Positions 44,538-54,691 of a DNA stretch of 64,000 nt are shown one piece after another. Every line of letters begins with the position of its first letter. Position 1 is the first letter of the stretch. The position numbers and the translations under genes are program-made. Location of the stretch: positions 124,001 through 188,000 of the forward strand of contig NZ_JARGNB010000010.1 in NCBI RefSeq assembly GCF_030167915.1, in the 5' to 3' direction. This stretch comes from Aquabacterium humicola (GTDB taxonomy: Bacteria; Pseudomonadota; Gammaproteobacteria; Burkholderiales; Burkholderiaceae_C). The notes beneath the pieces were generated by a model. That model saw nothing but the letters and a program-made list of their open reading frames with translations. It did not search any database and was not told the origin of the DNA.

Positions 44538-46316
44538 GTGAACCGTATGCACCACCGTGCAGGGCGGCGCCTGTCCGCGCTGCTCGCCGCCATCGCGCTC
44601 GCCGCCTGTTCCGCGACGCCGCCCCCCGTGGGCGAAGCCGCCGCCAGGCCGGCGGCCAGGCCCAACATCCTGCTGATCCTGGCCGACGACCTGGGTTATG
44701 CCGACCTCGGCGCCTATGGCGGCGAGATTGCCACGCCGCACCTCGACCGGCTGGCGCGCCACGGCGCCACGCTGACCAGCTTCTACGCGTCGCCGTTCTG
44801 CTCGCCGACGCGGGCGATGCTGATGTCGGGCACCGACAACCACCTCGCCGGCTTCGGCGACATGGCCGAGCTGATGCTGCCCGAGCAGCGCGGCAAGCCG
44901 GGCTATGAGGGTTACCTCAGCACCCGGGTGGCCGCGATCCCCGAGGTGCTGCGCGCCCACGGCTACCGCACGGTGATGGCCGGCAAGTGGCACCTGGGCA
45001 ATGCCGAGGAGCAGAGCCCGGCGGCGCGCGGCTTCGACCGTTCGTACGCCATGACGATGGGCGGCGCGAGCCACTTCGGCGACCAGTCCGGCATCGTCGC
45101 CACCGATCCGGACAAGCCGCCCAAGGCCCTGTACCGCGAGAACGGCAAGCCGGTGGACACGCCGCGCCAGCATTTCTACTCGTCCGAGGCGTTTGCCGAC
45201 CGCCTCGTGCAGTACCTGGACGAGACGCGCGGCGACGGCCGCCAGCCTTTCTTCGCCTACCTGGCGTTCACCGCACCGCACTGGCCGCTGCATGCCAAGG
45301 ACGAGGACATCGCGCGCTACGAGCACCGCTACGTGAAGGGCTACGACGCGTTGCGTGCCGAACGCTTCGAGCGCCAGAAGTCGCTCGGCGTGATCCCGGC
45401 CGATTCCAGGCTCTACGCCGGCCATTCGCAGTGGCCCGGCTGGTCGCGGCTGACGCCCGAGCAGCAGCGGTCCGAGGCGCGCCGCATGGCGGTGTATGCC
45501 GCGATGGTCGACAACATGGACCGTCAGATCGGCCGCGTGCTGGCGCACCTGGAACGCACCGGCGAGCTCGACAACACCGTGGTCGTGTTCCTGTCGGACA
45601 ACGGCGCCGACGGCAACTCGGTCTACGACGTGGCCCGCACCCGCGAATGGGTGCACAAGGCCATGGACAACAGCACGGCCAACGTCGGCCGCCCGGGCTC
45701 GTTCGTCGAGTACGGCCCCGGCTGGGCGCAGGTCGGCATGACGCCGTTCAACCTGTACAAGTCCTTCATGTACGAGGGCGGCATCAGCGTGCCGGCGATC
45801 GTCTGGGCCCCGGCGCAGGGCGTGGTGGCGCAGCGCCGGACGCAGGTGGGCCACGTGATGGACATCGCGCCGACGCTGTACGAGCTGGCGGGCGCCAGCC
45901 ATCCGGCGACGAAGGACCCCGCGGCCGGCGTGCTGCCGGTCAAGGGCCGCTCTCTGCTGGCCTACCTGCAGGGCAAGGTGTCGTCGGCCTATGCGCCCGG
46001 CGAGGCCATCGGCTGGGAACTGGGCGGCCGCAAGGCGCTGCGCAAGGGCGACTGGAAGATCGTGTATGCCAATGCGCCGTGGGGCAAGGGCGCCTGGGAG
46101 CTCTACAACCTGGCCGAGGACCGCACGGAGCAGAACGACCTGGCGGCGACGCAGCCGGCCAAGCTGGCCGAGTTGCTGGCCGACTGGCGCCGCTACGTCG
46201 CCGAGAACGGCGTGCTGGAGATCCCGGGCCTCGCCACGCGGCCTGGCTACAGCAACGGCGCGAAGTACTACGACGACCTGGCGCTCGAGGCGGCGCAGCA
46301 GCCGCGCGCGAAGTGA
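44538..46316 (+). CDS. Lipoprotein arylsulfatase, type I formylglycine-dependent (592 aa)
   Basis: Hydrolyses sulfate esters, probably of phenols. The sulfatase signature FC88-S-P-T-R92 gives the Cys that is converted to formylglycine; D50-D51 in LILADDLGY bind calcium, and GKWHLGN follows. A lipoprotein signal peptide is present (LLAAIALAAC, lipid-bearing Cys24), so the enzyme acts in the periplasm or outer membrane. The GTG start has AGGAGA 6 nt upstream. The length and PHWPLHAKDEDI and DNGADGNS blocks resemble AtsA-type arylsulfatases. It lies in the meta-cleavage operon between dmpH and dmpF, 4 bp before its own formylglycine-generating enzyme. It may feed phenol from aryl sulfates into the pathway. 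Substrate not proven. Confidence 0.93.
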   Translation: MNRMHHRAGRRLSALLAAIALAACSATPPPVGEAAARPAARPNILLILADDLGYADLGAYGGEIATPHLDRLARHGATLTSFYASPFCSPTRAMLMSGTDNHLAGFGDMAELMLPEQRGKPGYEGYLSTRVAAIPEVLRAHGYRTVMAGKWHLGNAEEQSPAARGFDRSYAMTMGGASHFGDQSGIVATDPDKPPKALYRENGKPVDTPRQHFYSSEAFADRLVQYLDETRGDGRQPFFAYLAFTAPHWPLHAKDEDIARYEHRYVKGYDALRAERFERQKSLGVIPADSRLYAGHSQWPGWSRLTPEQQRSEARRMAVYAAMVDNMDRQIGRVLAHLERTGELDNTVVVFLSDNGADGNSVYDVARTREWVHKAMDNSTANVGRPGSFVEYGPGWAQVGMTPFNLYKSFMYEGGISVPAIVWAPAQGVVAQRRTQVGHVMDIAPTLYELAGASHPATKDPAAGVLPVKGRSLLAYLQGKVSSAYAPGEAIGWELGGRKALRKGDWKIVYANAPWGKGAWELYNLAEDRTEQNDLAATQPAKLAELLADWRRYVAENGVLEIPGLATRPGYSNGAKYYDDLALEAAQQPRAK

Positions 46317-46320
46317 CGCC

Positions 46321-47322
<1,002 letters not shown>

Positions 47323-47362
47323 TGCGGCGCGCACTCCACACGATTCAAACGAGGACTTTCCC

Positions 47363-48277
47363 ATGACCCAGAAGATCAGATGCGCCCTCATCGGGCCCGG
47401 CAACATCGGCACCGACCTGCTGGCCAAGCTGCAGCGCAGCCCGGTGCTCGAGCCGGTGTGGATGGTGGGCATCGACCCGGATTCCGACGGCCTGAAGCGC
47501 GCCCGCGAGATGGGCATCAAGACCACGGCCGAGGGGGTCGACGGCCTGCTGCCGCACGTGCTGGCCGACGGCGTGCAGATCGCCTTCGACGCGACCAGTG
47601 CCTACGTGCACGCCGAGAACTCGCGCAAGCTCAACGAGCTCGGCGTGATGATGATCGACCTGACGCCGGCGGCCATCGGCCCCTACTGCGTGCCGCCGGT
47701 GAACCTGAAGGAACACGTGGGCCGGCGCGAGATGAACGTCAACATGGTCACCTGCGGCGGCCAGGCGACGATCCCGATGGTCTACGCGGTGAGCCGGGTG
47801 CAACCGGTGGCCTACGGCGAGATCGTCGCCACCGTGTCGAGCCGCTCGGTCGGCCCCGGCACGCGCAAGAACATCGACGAGTTCACCCGCACCACCGCCG
47901 GCGCGGTGCAGCAGGTCGGCGGCGCGCAGCGCGGCAAGGCCATCATCGTGATCAACCCGGCCGACCCGCCGATGATCATGCGCGACACCATCCACTGCCT
48001 GACGGTCGATGCGCCGAAGGTGGCGGAGATCGAGGCATCGGTGCACGCGATGATCAAGGAAGTGCAGAAGTACGTGCCGGGCTACCGGCTCGTCAACGGT
48101 CCGGTGATCGACGGCAACCGGGTATCGATGTTCATGGAGGTCGAGGGCCTGGGCGACTACCTGCCGAAGTACGCGGGCAACCTGGACATCATGACCGCGG
48201 CCGCCGCCCGCACCGCCGAGATGTTTGCCGAGGAGATCCTCGCCGGCAAGCTGAGCCTCGAACCCGCCCAGGCCTGA
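47363..48277 (+). CDS. dmpF: Acylating acetaldehyde dehydrogenase (304 aa)
   Basis: Converts acetaldehyde to acetyl-CoA with NAD and CoA; partner of the aldolase DmpG, to which acetaldehyde is channelled. Nucleotide-binding [10 protein letters not shown] at the N-terminus and catalytic Cys131 in NMVTCGGQA (Cys132 in DmpF). Length and the C-terminal [15 protein letters not shown] block are typical. Starts 40 bp after the FGE gene and 12 bp before dmpG. Confidence 0.95.
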   Translation: MTQKIRCALIGPGNIGTDLLAKLQRSPVLEPVWMVGIDPDSDGLKRAREMGIKTTAEGVDGLLPHVLADGVQIAFDATSAYVHAENSRKLNELGVMMIDLTPAAIGPYCVPPVNLKEHVGRREMNVNMVTCGGQATIPMVYAVSRVQPVAYGEIVATVSSRSVGPGTRKNIDEFTRTTAGAVQQVGGAQRGKAIIVINPADPPMIMRDTIHCLTVDAPKVAEIEASVHAMIKEVQKYVPGYRLVNGPVIDGNRVSMFMEVEGLGDYLPKYAGNLDIMTAAAARTAEMFAEEILAGKLSLEPAQA

Positions 48278-48289
48278 AGGAGCCGCACC

Positions 48290-49333
48290 ATGAAGAGCCC
48301 ACTCGAAGGCACGAAGGTCACGCTGCACGACATGACGCTGCGCGACGGCATGCACCCGAAGCGCCACCAGATGACGCTGGCGCAGATGAAGGCGGTGGCC
48401 ACCGCGCTCGACGCGGCCGGCGTGCCGCTGATCGAGGTCACGCACGGCGACGGCCTCGGCGGCAGCAGCGTCAACTACGGCTTCCCGGCGCACAGCGACG
48501 AGGAATACCTGTCGACGGTGATCCCGCTGATGAAGCGCGCGAAGGTCTCGGCCCTGCTGCTGCCGGGCATCGGCACGGTCGACCACCTGAAGATGGCGCA
48601 TGGCCTCGGCGTGTCGACGATCCGCGTCGCCACGCACTGCACCGAGGCCGACGTGTCGGAGCAGCACATCACGCAGGCACGCCGGCTCGGCATGGACACG
48701 GTCGGCTTCCTGATGATGGCGCACATGAACAGCGCCGAGGGCCTGGTGAAGCAGGCCCGGCTGATGGAGAGTTACGGCGCCAACTGCGTCTACGTCACCG
48801 ACTCGGCCGGCTACCTGCTGCCCGACGGCGTCAAGGAACGCATCGCCGCCGTGCGCGCCGCGCTGAAGCCCGAGACACAGATCGGCTTCCATGGCCACCA
48901 CAACCTCGCGATGGGCGTGGCCAACAGCATCGCCGCGATCGAGGCCGGCGCGACGCGCATCGACGCCGCCGCCGCGGGCCTGGGCGCCGGTGCCGGCAAT
49001 ACACCGATGGAAGTGCTGGTCGCGGTGTGCGACCGCATGGGCATCGCGACCGGCATCGACGTCTGGAAGATCCAGGACGTCGCCGAGGACATCGTCGTGC
49101 CGCTGATGGACTTCCCGATCCGCATCGACCGCGATGCGCTGACGCTCGGTTATGCCGGCGTCTACGGCAGCTTCCTGCTGTTCGCCAAGCGCGCCGAGAA
49201 GAAGTACGGCGTGCCGGCGCGCGAACTGCTGGTCGAGCTCGGCCGGCGCGGCATGGTGGGCGGGCAGGAGGACATGATCGAGGACACCGCGCTGACGATG
49301 GCGCGCGCACGCGGCCAACGCGTGGCTGCCTGA
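48290..49333 (+). CDS. dmpG: 4-Hydroxy-2-oxovalerate aldolase (347 aa)
   Basis: Splits 4-hydroxy-2-oxovalerate into pyruvate and acetaldehyde; Mn-dependent, HMGL-like TIM barrel. R18, D19 and H22 in [12 protein letters not shown] match R17, D18 and H21 of DmpG, and the metal His pair is in [11 protein letters not shown]. The C-terminal helical domain that makes the channel to DmpF is present. Length typical (345). Confidence 0.96.
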   Translation: MKSPLEGTKVTLHDMTLRDGMHPKRHQMTLAQMKAVATALDAAGVPLIEVTHGDGLGGSSVNYGFPAHSDEEYLSTVIPLMKRAKVSALLLPGIGTVDHLKMAHGLGVSTIRVATHCTEADVSEQHITQARRLGMDTVGFLMMAHMNSAEGLVKQARLMESYGANCVYVTDSAGYLLPDGVKERIAAVRAALKPETQIGFHGHHNLAMGVANSIAAIEAGATRIDAAAAGLGAGAGNTPMEVLVAVCDRMGIATGIDVWKIQDVAEDIVVPLMDFPIRIDRDALTLGYAGVYGSFLLFAKRAEKKYGVPARELLVELGRRGMVGGQEDMIEDTALTMARARGQRVAA

Positions 49334-49344
49334 AGGAGAGCACC

Positions 49345-49536
49345 ATGCCGTTCGCACAGATCTACATGGTCGAAGGCCGCACCGAGGAGCAGAAGAGGGC
49401 GGTGATCGAGAAGGTGACCCAGGCGCTGGTGGAGGCGGTGGGCGCGCCGAAGGAGAACGTGCGCGTGTGGATCCACGACGTGCCGAAGCAGAACTGGGGC
49501 ATCGCGGGGGTGAGCGCGAAGGACCTCGGGCGCTGA
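49345..49536 (+). CDS. dmpI: 4-Oxalocrotonate tautomerase (63 aa)
   Basis: Isomerises 2-hydroxymuconate to 4-oxalocrotonate. After Met removal the catalytic base is the N-terminal Pro (MPFAQIYMVEGRTEEQKRAV). Arg in NVRVWIHDVPKQNWGIAG is conserved. Length 62 plus Met is the family standard. AAGGAGAG precedes the ATG. Last gene of the phenol operon, ending 14 bp before the tRNA gene on the other strand. Confidence 0.96.
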   Translation: MPFAQIYMVEGRTEEQKRAVIEKVTQALVEAVGAPKENVRVWIHDVPKQNWGIAGVSAKDLGR

Positions 49537-49550
49537 ACCCGGCCGGGCGC

Positions 49551-49640
49551 TGGCGGAAGCGGTGAGATTCGAACTCACGGAGGGGATGAACCCTCGCCGG
49601 TTTTCAAGACCGGTGCCTTAAACCGCTCGGCCACGCTTCC
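49551..49640 (-). tRNA. tRNA-Ser (anticodon UGA)
   Basis: Read on the minus strand the gene folds as a class II tRNA: acceptor arms GGAAGCG/CGCTTCC, a D-arm, the anticodon loop CTTGAAA (anticodon TGA at 49604-49606) closed by CCGGT/ACCGG, a long variable arm, a TTCGAAT T-loop, discriminator G and encoded CCA. It reads UCA and wobble Ser codons. Confidence 0.97.
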
Positions 49641-49646
49641 TTGGGC

Positions 49647-49672
49647 GGCGCGCGGGCTCTAAGCCGCGCGCC
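49647..49672 (-). terminator. Hairpin after the metalloprotease gene
   Basis: GGCGCGCGG / CCGCGCGCC arms (9 bp, extended by two inner pairs past a bulged G) lie 13 bp beyond the protease stop and 7 bp before the 5' end of the tRNA gene. No T-run. It may end the protease transcript or aid processing of the tRNA. Confidence 0.5.
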
Positions 49673-49684
49673 GGGCCGGGATTG

Positions 49685-52600
49685 TCACACGTAGCCGATG
49701 CCGAACTCCATCAGGCCGACGAGGTCGATGTTGGCCGCGTTGAGCTCGGTCTCGGCGGCCAGCACGCCGAGCTCGGCGGGCGTCAGCACGTGGCTGTCGA
49801 GCAGGCCCTTGAAGTAGGCCAGGTCCGCCGGCGGTGGCGCGTAGCCGACCACGTTGTCGTAGAGCAGGTTCACGATGGCCGCGTGGCTGGCGTTGGGGCC
49901 CAGCGCGGCGTCCAGCGCCAGCTGCATCACCGCTTCGTAGCTGATGCCGCCGTCGAGCAGGTCGAGCCCGATGCCGACGTAGGTCTCGTTGTAGATGGCA
50001 TCGGCGCCGAACACCGCGCCGAGGATCTTGACGGTGATGCCGGCATTGCCGTCGAGGTCGAGGGCCCAGTAGCCGTCGTCCCACGCGATGCGCTCGACCT
50101 CGTACAGCAGCTCGCGGCCTTCGCTGTTCGTCGGCACGGCGTGGTTCAGCGCGAAGCCGCCCTCGATGACCTTGATGGTGTAGTCGCCGGTGAAGCCGCC
50201 GAGCACGGCCATGTCGATGTCGGCGCCGCCGACCAGGATGTCGTCGCCCTTGCCGCCGCGCAGGATGTCGCGGCCGTTGCCGCCGTACAGCGTGTCGGGG
50301 CCGGTCGTGCCGCGCAGGTCGTCGGGCTGCGCCGTGCCGTTGAACACGTTGCGCAGGTAGGCCGACACGGTGTAGTCGCCGGTGCCGGTATCGAAGTCGG
50401 AGGCGGCGATGTAGTAGGTGCCGCTGACCGCCGGCGAGAAGGTCAGCTGCGAGTTCAGCTGGATGCCCGTGTCGTCGTCGTAGGCCAGCGCATGCCCCGC
50501 GGCATCGAGCAGCACGAGGTAGGGGTCGTCCAGCCCGGCGGCGCCCGCCGACTTGATGTCGAAGGTGTACTGCCAGCCTGCGTTCAGCGTGACCGCGAAG
50601 CGGTCGGTGTCCGTCGGCACGCCGATCTTGCCGCTGGCGACGGTGCCGTTGGTGGCGAGCGTGCCGACGTTGTCGGCGTAGTCGTCGGTCGGGCGCGCCA
50701 GCGAGATGCTGTAGCCGCCGGTGGCCTCGGCATAGTCGAATCCGGCGACGTAGTAGGTGCCGCTGGTGCTGGGCGTGAAGTACAGCTGCGCGTCGCGGTT
50801 GCTGTCGCTGATGTCGTCGTTGTAGGCGATCAGATCGGCTTCGGGCAGCGTGCCGTACAGGACCATGTACGGGTCGACGTTGCTGCCGGCGGCCTTCTTC
50901 ATGTCGAAGCGGTAGGTCACGCCGGCAATCAGGTTGGCCTTGAAGAGGTCGCCGTCGTTCGGGGTGTCGATGCGGGCGCTGATCGCCCCGCCGTTGGCGG
51001 GCAGCACGCCGGTGGTGCTGACGCTCAGCGGGTAGTCGTCGGTCGATGCGACGACGGCGGTGCGGAAGTTCCAGGCCGTCGAGCCGCTGATGCCCGCGAA
51101 GCCGTTGCCGCTGGCGTCGCGGAAGGCGTTGGGGTCGATGTTGACGTAGAAGGCGGTGTCCGACGGCAGGTTCTCGCCGGGGTTGATCGTGACGCTGCTG
51201 CCGTTGATCTGCACGGCCAGCGTGTCGCTGACGCTGATGTCGCGCAACAGCGTGCCGTTGGCGGTGTACACGCGGATGCTGCCGGCGCCGCGCACGACCG
51301 TCTCGCTGAAGTTCATCACCAGGTCGGCGCCGATGTTGACCTGGCTCGCGTCGTCCGCCGGCGTGCGCGTGACCACGGTCGGCGCGCTGCTGTCCTGCGT
51401 GGTCGCGCTCAGCGTGTAGGCGCCGGTGCCGTTGCCGTAGTCGTAGACGCCGAGGTAGTAGACGCCGCTGACCGTCGGCGTGAAGCCGATGCGCGCGTTG
51501 CCGCCGCCGGCGCTGTCGTCGTCCTGGATCAGGAAGTCCACCGCCGGCAGCGGACTGAACAGCGCGAGGTAGGGATCGGTCAGGCCGCCGCCGCCGCTGC
51601 GGTTGAGCGTGAAGGTGTAGTTGGTCCCGGCGACCAGCGTGACCTTGAACAGGTCGTCGTCCAGCGGCACTTCGATGACGCCGGTGGCCGCGGCCCCATT
51701 GACGGTGACGACCCCGGGGGTGTCGACGTGGTAGGGATAGTCGTCGGTGACGGTGCCCGAGCTGGTGCGGAAGTTCCAGGTCGTGGCGGCATTGAAGCCG
51801 GCATAGGCGTTGCCGGCGCCGTCGCGGATCGCGCCGCTGTCGATGGTGACGAAGAAGTCGGTGCCGGCGGCCAGGTCGGCCGCGGGATTGATCGAGACCG
51901 TGCTGCCGTCGAAGCTGATCTGCGTCGTGTCGCCGATCGCGATGGTGCGCACGATCGCATTGCCGCTGCGGATGGTGACGTTGCCGCTGCCGGCGACCAC
52001 CGGCTCGTTGAACTGCAGCACCAGGTTCGCCCCGGGGGCGACGCTGCCCGCGTCGTCGGCCGGCGTCAGCCCCACCAGCTGCGGCGCGCTGGTGTCGGTG
52101 GTGCCGGTGCTGAAGTTCCAGACCGTGGCGCTGCCGATGCCCGACCAGCGGTTCTCCGCCTGGTCGGTGATCGCGCCGGCGTCGATCAGCACGTAGTAGC
52201 CGCGGCCGGCCAGCAGGTTGGCCGTCGGGTTGACCGTCACGGTGCTGCCGTTGAACGTGACCTGGCCCGTGTCGGCGACCGAGATGCTCGTGAACAGCGA
52301 GCCGTCGGCATTGAAGATGTTGATGCTGCCGCTGCCCGGTTCGACGGTCTCGCTGAAGCTGAGCACCAGGTTCGCGCCGATCGACACCGCGTTGGCGTTG
52401 TCGCCCGGATTGGTGGACTGCAGCACGGGCGCGGTGCTGTCGCCGCCGGGGGCGAGGTCGCCGACGTTGCGCACGCCATCGGCGAACTGGAAGCGTTCGA
52501 CACCGCTGATGCGGTCGCTGCCGCTGGCCGCGCCGGTGACCGTGATCTGGCCGCCGGCGACGTTGATCGTGTAGCTGGAGAACGGGCCTTCGAGCACGAC

Positions 52601-53641
52601 CGTGTCGTTGCCGCCGCCGCCTTCGATGATGTCGTTGCCGGTGCCGCCGACCAGCGTGTCGTCGCCTTCGCCGCCGTTGAGCTCGTCGTTGCCGGCGCCG
52701 CCTTCGAGCCGGTTCGCCGCATCGTTGCCGGTGATCGTGTCGTTGCCGGGGCCGGTGCGGGCGTTCTCGATCGTCGTGTTGTAGGCGATCGCGATGTTGT
52801 TCGTCATGCTGTTCGCAGACGAGAACTGGCCGGCGCGCAGGTCGACCCGGCTGGCGGTGCTCCAGCCCGACAGGTCCAGCGTGTCGTTGCCGCCGGAGTC
52901 GTAGATCGTCAGGATCGGATGTGCGTTCTGCGTGAAGTCGTAGATCGCGCCGGTCGGGCCGCCGACGGTGCTGCTGAAGCCGTAGACCGTGTTGTCCAGC
53001 CGCGTCGTGGTCGATGCGCCGTAGATGCGCTGGATCGCCATGATGTCGTTCAACATCGGCGTCTGCGGCGAGTAGGTCTGCCCGTCGTCGGCCACCCAGT
53101 CGGCCTGCATCACCTCGGCCGAGTAGTTCGGCGCCGCGTAGCGCGGACCGAAGTAGGACATGATCGACAGCACCACGCTGTCCTGGAACGACGACGGCGA
53201 CCAGTTGCCGTTGCCGTTGTAGTCGCCCATGTGGTCGAGGCCGAGCGCATGCCCGATCTCGTGGATGAAGGTCTGGAAGCCGTACTGGCCGATGGCCGTG
53301 CGCACCAGGTCGCCTTCGGTGGCGTTGAACCAGGCGCTGCCGATCTGCGGGTAGTAGGCGTGGGCGTAGCCGATGGACGTGCTGGTGTACGCCATCTCGA
53401 TGTTGGTCTGTCCCGGCGTTCCGGGTGCGAAGCCCTGCACGATCAGGTCGTCCCAGGTGGCCAGCGCCAGCGTCATCAGGCTCTGCTGCGCGGGGTCGGC
53501 GGCGCGGAATCCGGCGGCCTCGCCCTGCGAGTACATGCCGTTCGAGCTGGTCGGGAAGGCGTAGGTGATCGTGTCGCCCGACCAGCGCGAGCCGCCGTTG
53601 AGCTGGTTGAAGACCTGGTCGAGGCTCCAGTTGGCCGCCAT
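49685..53641 (-). CDS. Serralysin-type (M10) secreted metalloprotease with RTX, Ig-like and PPC modules (1318 aa)
   Basis: Residues 1-225 are a metzincin protease domain: zinc motif HEIGHALGLDH (127-137) and Met-turn IMSYF. RTX nonapeptides follow (GPGNDTITG...GGAGNDELNGG...GGTGNDIIEGG), then two Ig-like units, and then a PPC, an Ig-like and two more PPC-like units. A second short RTX block (GPDTLYGGNGRDILRGGKGDD) is next, and a helical C-terminal domain resembling DUF4214 ends the protein. RTX repeats and the absent Sec signal point to type I secretion. GGAGGAG precedes the ATG. Its first 42 residues are matched by the fragment at 1-128, and its PPC/Ig modules by the 1655-residue protein, so these are paralogous loci about 48 kb apart. 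No type I exporter gene is in the window. Confidence 0.92.
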   Translation of the reverse strand: MAANWSLDQVFNQLNGGSRWSGDTITYAFPTSSNGMYSQGEAAGFRAADPAQQSLMTLALATWDDLIVQGFAPGTPGQTNIEMAYTSTSIGYAHAYYPQIGSAWFNATEGDLVRTAIGQYGFQTFIHEIGHALGLDHMGDYNGNGNWSPSSFQDSVVLSIMSYFGPRYAAPNYSAEVMQADWVADDGQTYSPQTPMLNDIMAIQRIYGASTTTRLDNTVYGFSSTVGGPTGAIYDFTQNAHPILTIYDSGGNDTLDLSGWSTASRVDLRAGQFSSANSMTNNIAIAYNTTIENARTGPGNDTITGNDAANRLEGGAGNDELNGGEGDDTLVGGTGNDIIEGGGGNDTVVLEGPFSSYTINVAGGQITVTGAASGSDRISGVERFQFADGVRNVGDLAPGGDSTAPVLQSTNPGDNANAVSIGANLVLSFSETVEPGSGSINIFNADGSLFTSISVADTGQVTFNGSTVTVNPTANLLAGRGYYVLIDAGAITDQAENRWSGIGSATVWNFSTGTTDTSAPQLVGLTPADDAGSVAPGANLVLQFNEPVVAGSGNVTIRSGNAIVRTIAIGDTTQISFDGSTVSINPAADLAAGTDFFVTIDSGAIRDGAGNAYAGFNAATTWNFRTSSGTVTDDYPYHVDTPGVVTVNGAAATGVIEVPLDDDLFKVTLVAGTNYTFTLNRSGGGGLTDPYLALFSPLPAVDFLIQDDDSAGGGNARIGFTPTVSGVYYLGVYDYGNGTGAYTLSATTQDSSAPTVVTRTPADDASQVNIGADLVMNFSETVVRGAGSIRVYTANGTLLRDISVSDTLAVQINGSSVTINPGENLPSDTAFYVNIDPNAFRDASGNGFAGISGSTAWNFRTAVVASTDDYPLSVSTTGVLPANGGAISARIDTPNDGDLFKANLIAGVTYRFDMKKAAGSNVDPYMVLYGTLPEADLIAYNDDISDSNRDAQLYFTPSTSGTYYVAGFDYAEATGGYSISLARPTDDYADNVGTLATNGTVASGKIGVPTDTDRFAVTLNAGWQYTFDIKSAGAAGLDDPYLVLLDAAGHALAYDDDTGIQLNSQLTFSPAVSGTYYIAASDFDTGTGDYTVSAYLRNVFNGTAQPDDLRGTTGPDTLYGGNGRDILRGGKGDDILVGGADIDMAVLGGFTGDYTIKVIEGGFALNHAVPTNSEGRELLYEVERIAWDDGYWALDLDGNAGITVKILGAVFGADAIYNETYVGIGLDLLDGGISYEAVMQLALDAALGPNASHAAIVNLLYDNVVGYAPPPADLAYFKGLLDSHVLTPAELGVLAAETELNAANIDLVGLMEFGIGYV

Positions 53642-53767
53642 GCTGATGCTCCTCCGAGGGGTCCCGGATCTGTCGTCTATCGAATGGCGTTTATTGAATC
53701 ACGCAGCGATGACGCCGCGTAGGCGCCATTGGAGCCATTGGTCATATCGTCGATGGGCCAACAGCGG

Positions 53768-54571
53768 CTAACTGCACGGAACCTGAACCAGTTCACGCCG
53801 GCCGCCGTCGACCCGCACCGCGCTCAGGCGGCCGCCCCAGACGCAGCCGGTGTCCAGGGCCATCAGCATGGGTTCGAGCCTCAGCCCCAGGGTCGACCAG
53901 TGGCCGAACGCGATCGGCGTGCCGGCGGTGCGGCGGTCCGGCACCTCGAACCACGGGCGGAAGCCCGGCGGCGCGGCGGCGGCGGCGTCCTTGGTGGCGA
54001 AGTCCAGCGTGCCGTCGTCGCTGCAGAAGCGGATGCGCGTCAGCACGTTGATCACGAAGCGCCACCGGTCGGGGCCGGTGAGCGATGCATCCCAGCGCAG
54101 CGGCTCGTTGCCGTACATCACGCGCAGGAAGGCGGCCAGGTCGGGGCCGCGCAGCAGCGCGCCCACCTCGCCGGCCAGCGCCAGCGTCTGCGCCGCGTCC
54201 CACTGCGGCACCACCCCGGCATGCACCAGCAGCCAGCCGTGGGCGGTGTCCGCCAGCGGGCACTGGCGCACCCAGTCGAGCCAGCCCTCGCGCTCGGGGC
54301 TGGCCAGGATCTCGCCCAGCGTGTCGCTCCTGTGCAGCGGCCGCACGTGCTCGGCGGCGGCCAGCAGGTGCAGGTCGTGGTTGCCGAGCAGGCAGGTGGC
54401 CGAGGGCCCGAGGCCGCGCAGGCGCTCCAGCGTGCGCAGCGACTGCGGGCCGCGGTTGACCAGGTCGCCCAGCACGTGCAGCCGGTCGCGCGAGGGCGAG
54501 AAGCCGATCTCGGCGAGCAGGCGGTCGAAGGCATCGCAGCAGCCTTGCAGGTCGCCGACGAGGTAGTGCAT
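53768..54571 (-). CDS. apaH: Diadenosine tetraphosphatase ApaH, symmetrical (267 aa)
   Basis: Cleaves Ap4A into two ADP and removes NpnN caps from RNA. Metallophosphatase motifs GDLQGCCDAFDRLL (residue 7), GDLVNRGPQSL and GNHDLHLL are intact, as are LVHAGVVPQWD and FGHWSTLG. Length is close to E. coli ApaH (280). The ATG at 54571 (MHYLVGDLQG) is the family start; upstream in-frame codons are leader. Divergent from the CorC-like gene across 120 bp. Confidence 0.94.
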   Translation of the reverse strand: MHYLVGDLQGCCDAFDRLLAEIGFSPSRDRLHVLGDLVNRGPQSLRTLERLRGLGPSATCLLGNHDLHLLAAAEHVRPLHRSDTLGEILASPEREGWLDWVRQCPLADTAHGWLLVHAGVVPQWDAAQTLALAGEVGALLRGPDLAAFLRVMYGNEPLRWDASLTGPDRWRFVINVLTRIRFCSDDGTLDFATKDAAAAAPPGFRPWFEVPDRRTAGTPIAFGHWSTLGLRLEPMLMALDTGCVWGGRLSAVRVDGGRRELVQVPCS

Positions 54572-54691
54572 CGGGAAAGTGGGGGGCGGGCCCGGCAGGA
54601 ACGGACCCGTGATTCTGCTACGCTCGCGCCCTCGCTCTTTCCGGGGCGCGCAGCCCGGGACGCTCCTTTGCCCCGGGGACGGCGCCACCAC

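Noticed and set aside
49685-53641. RTX repeats as a pore-forming toxin
   Set aside because: The N-terminus is a metzincin protease with HEIGHALGLDH and a Met-turn; no hydrophobic pore region is present.
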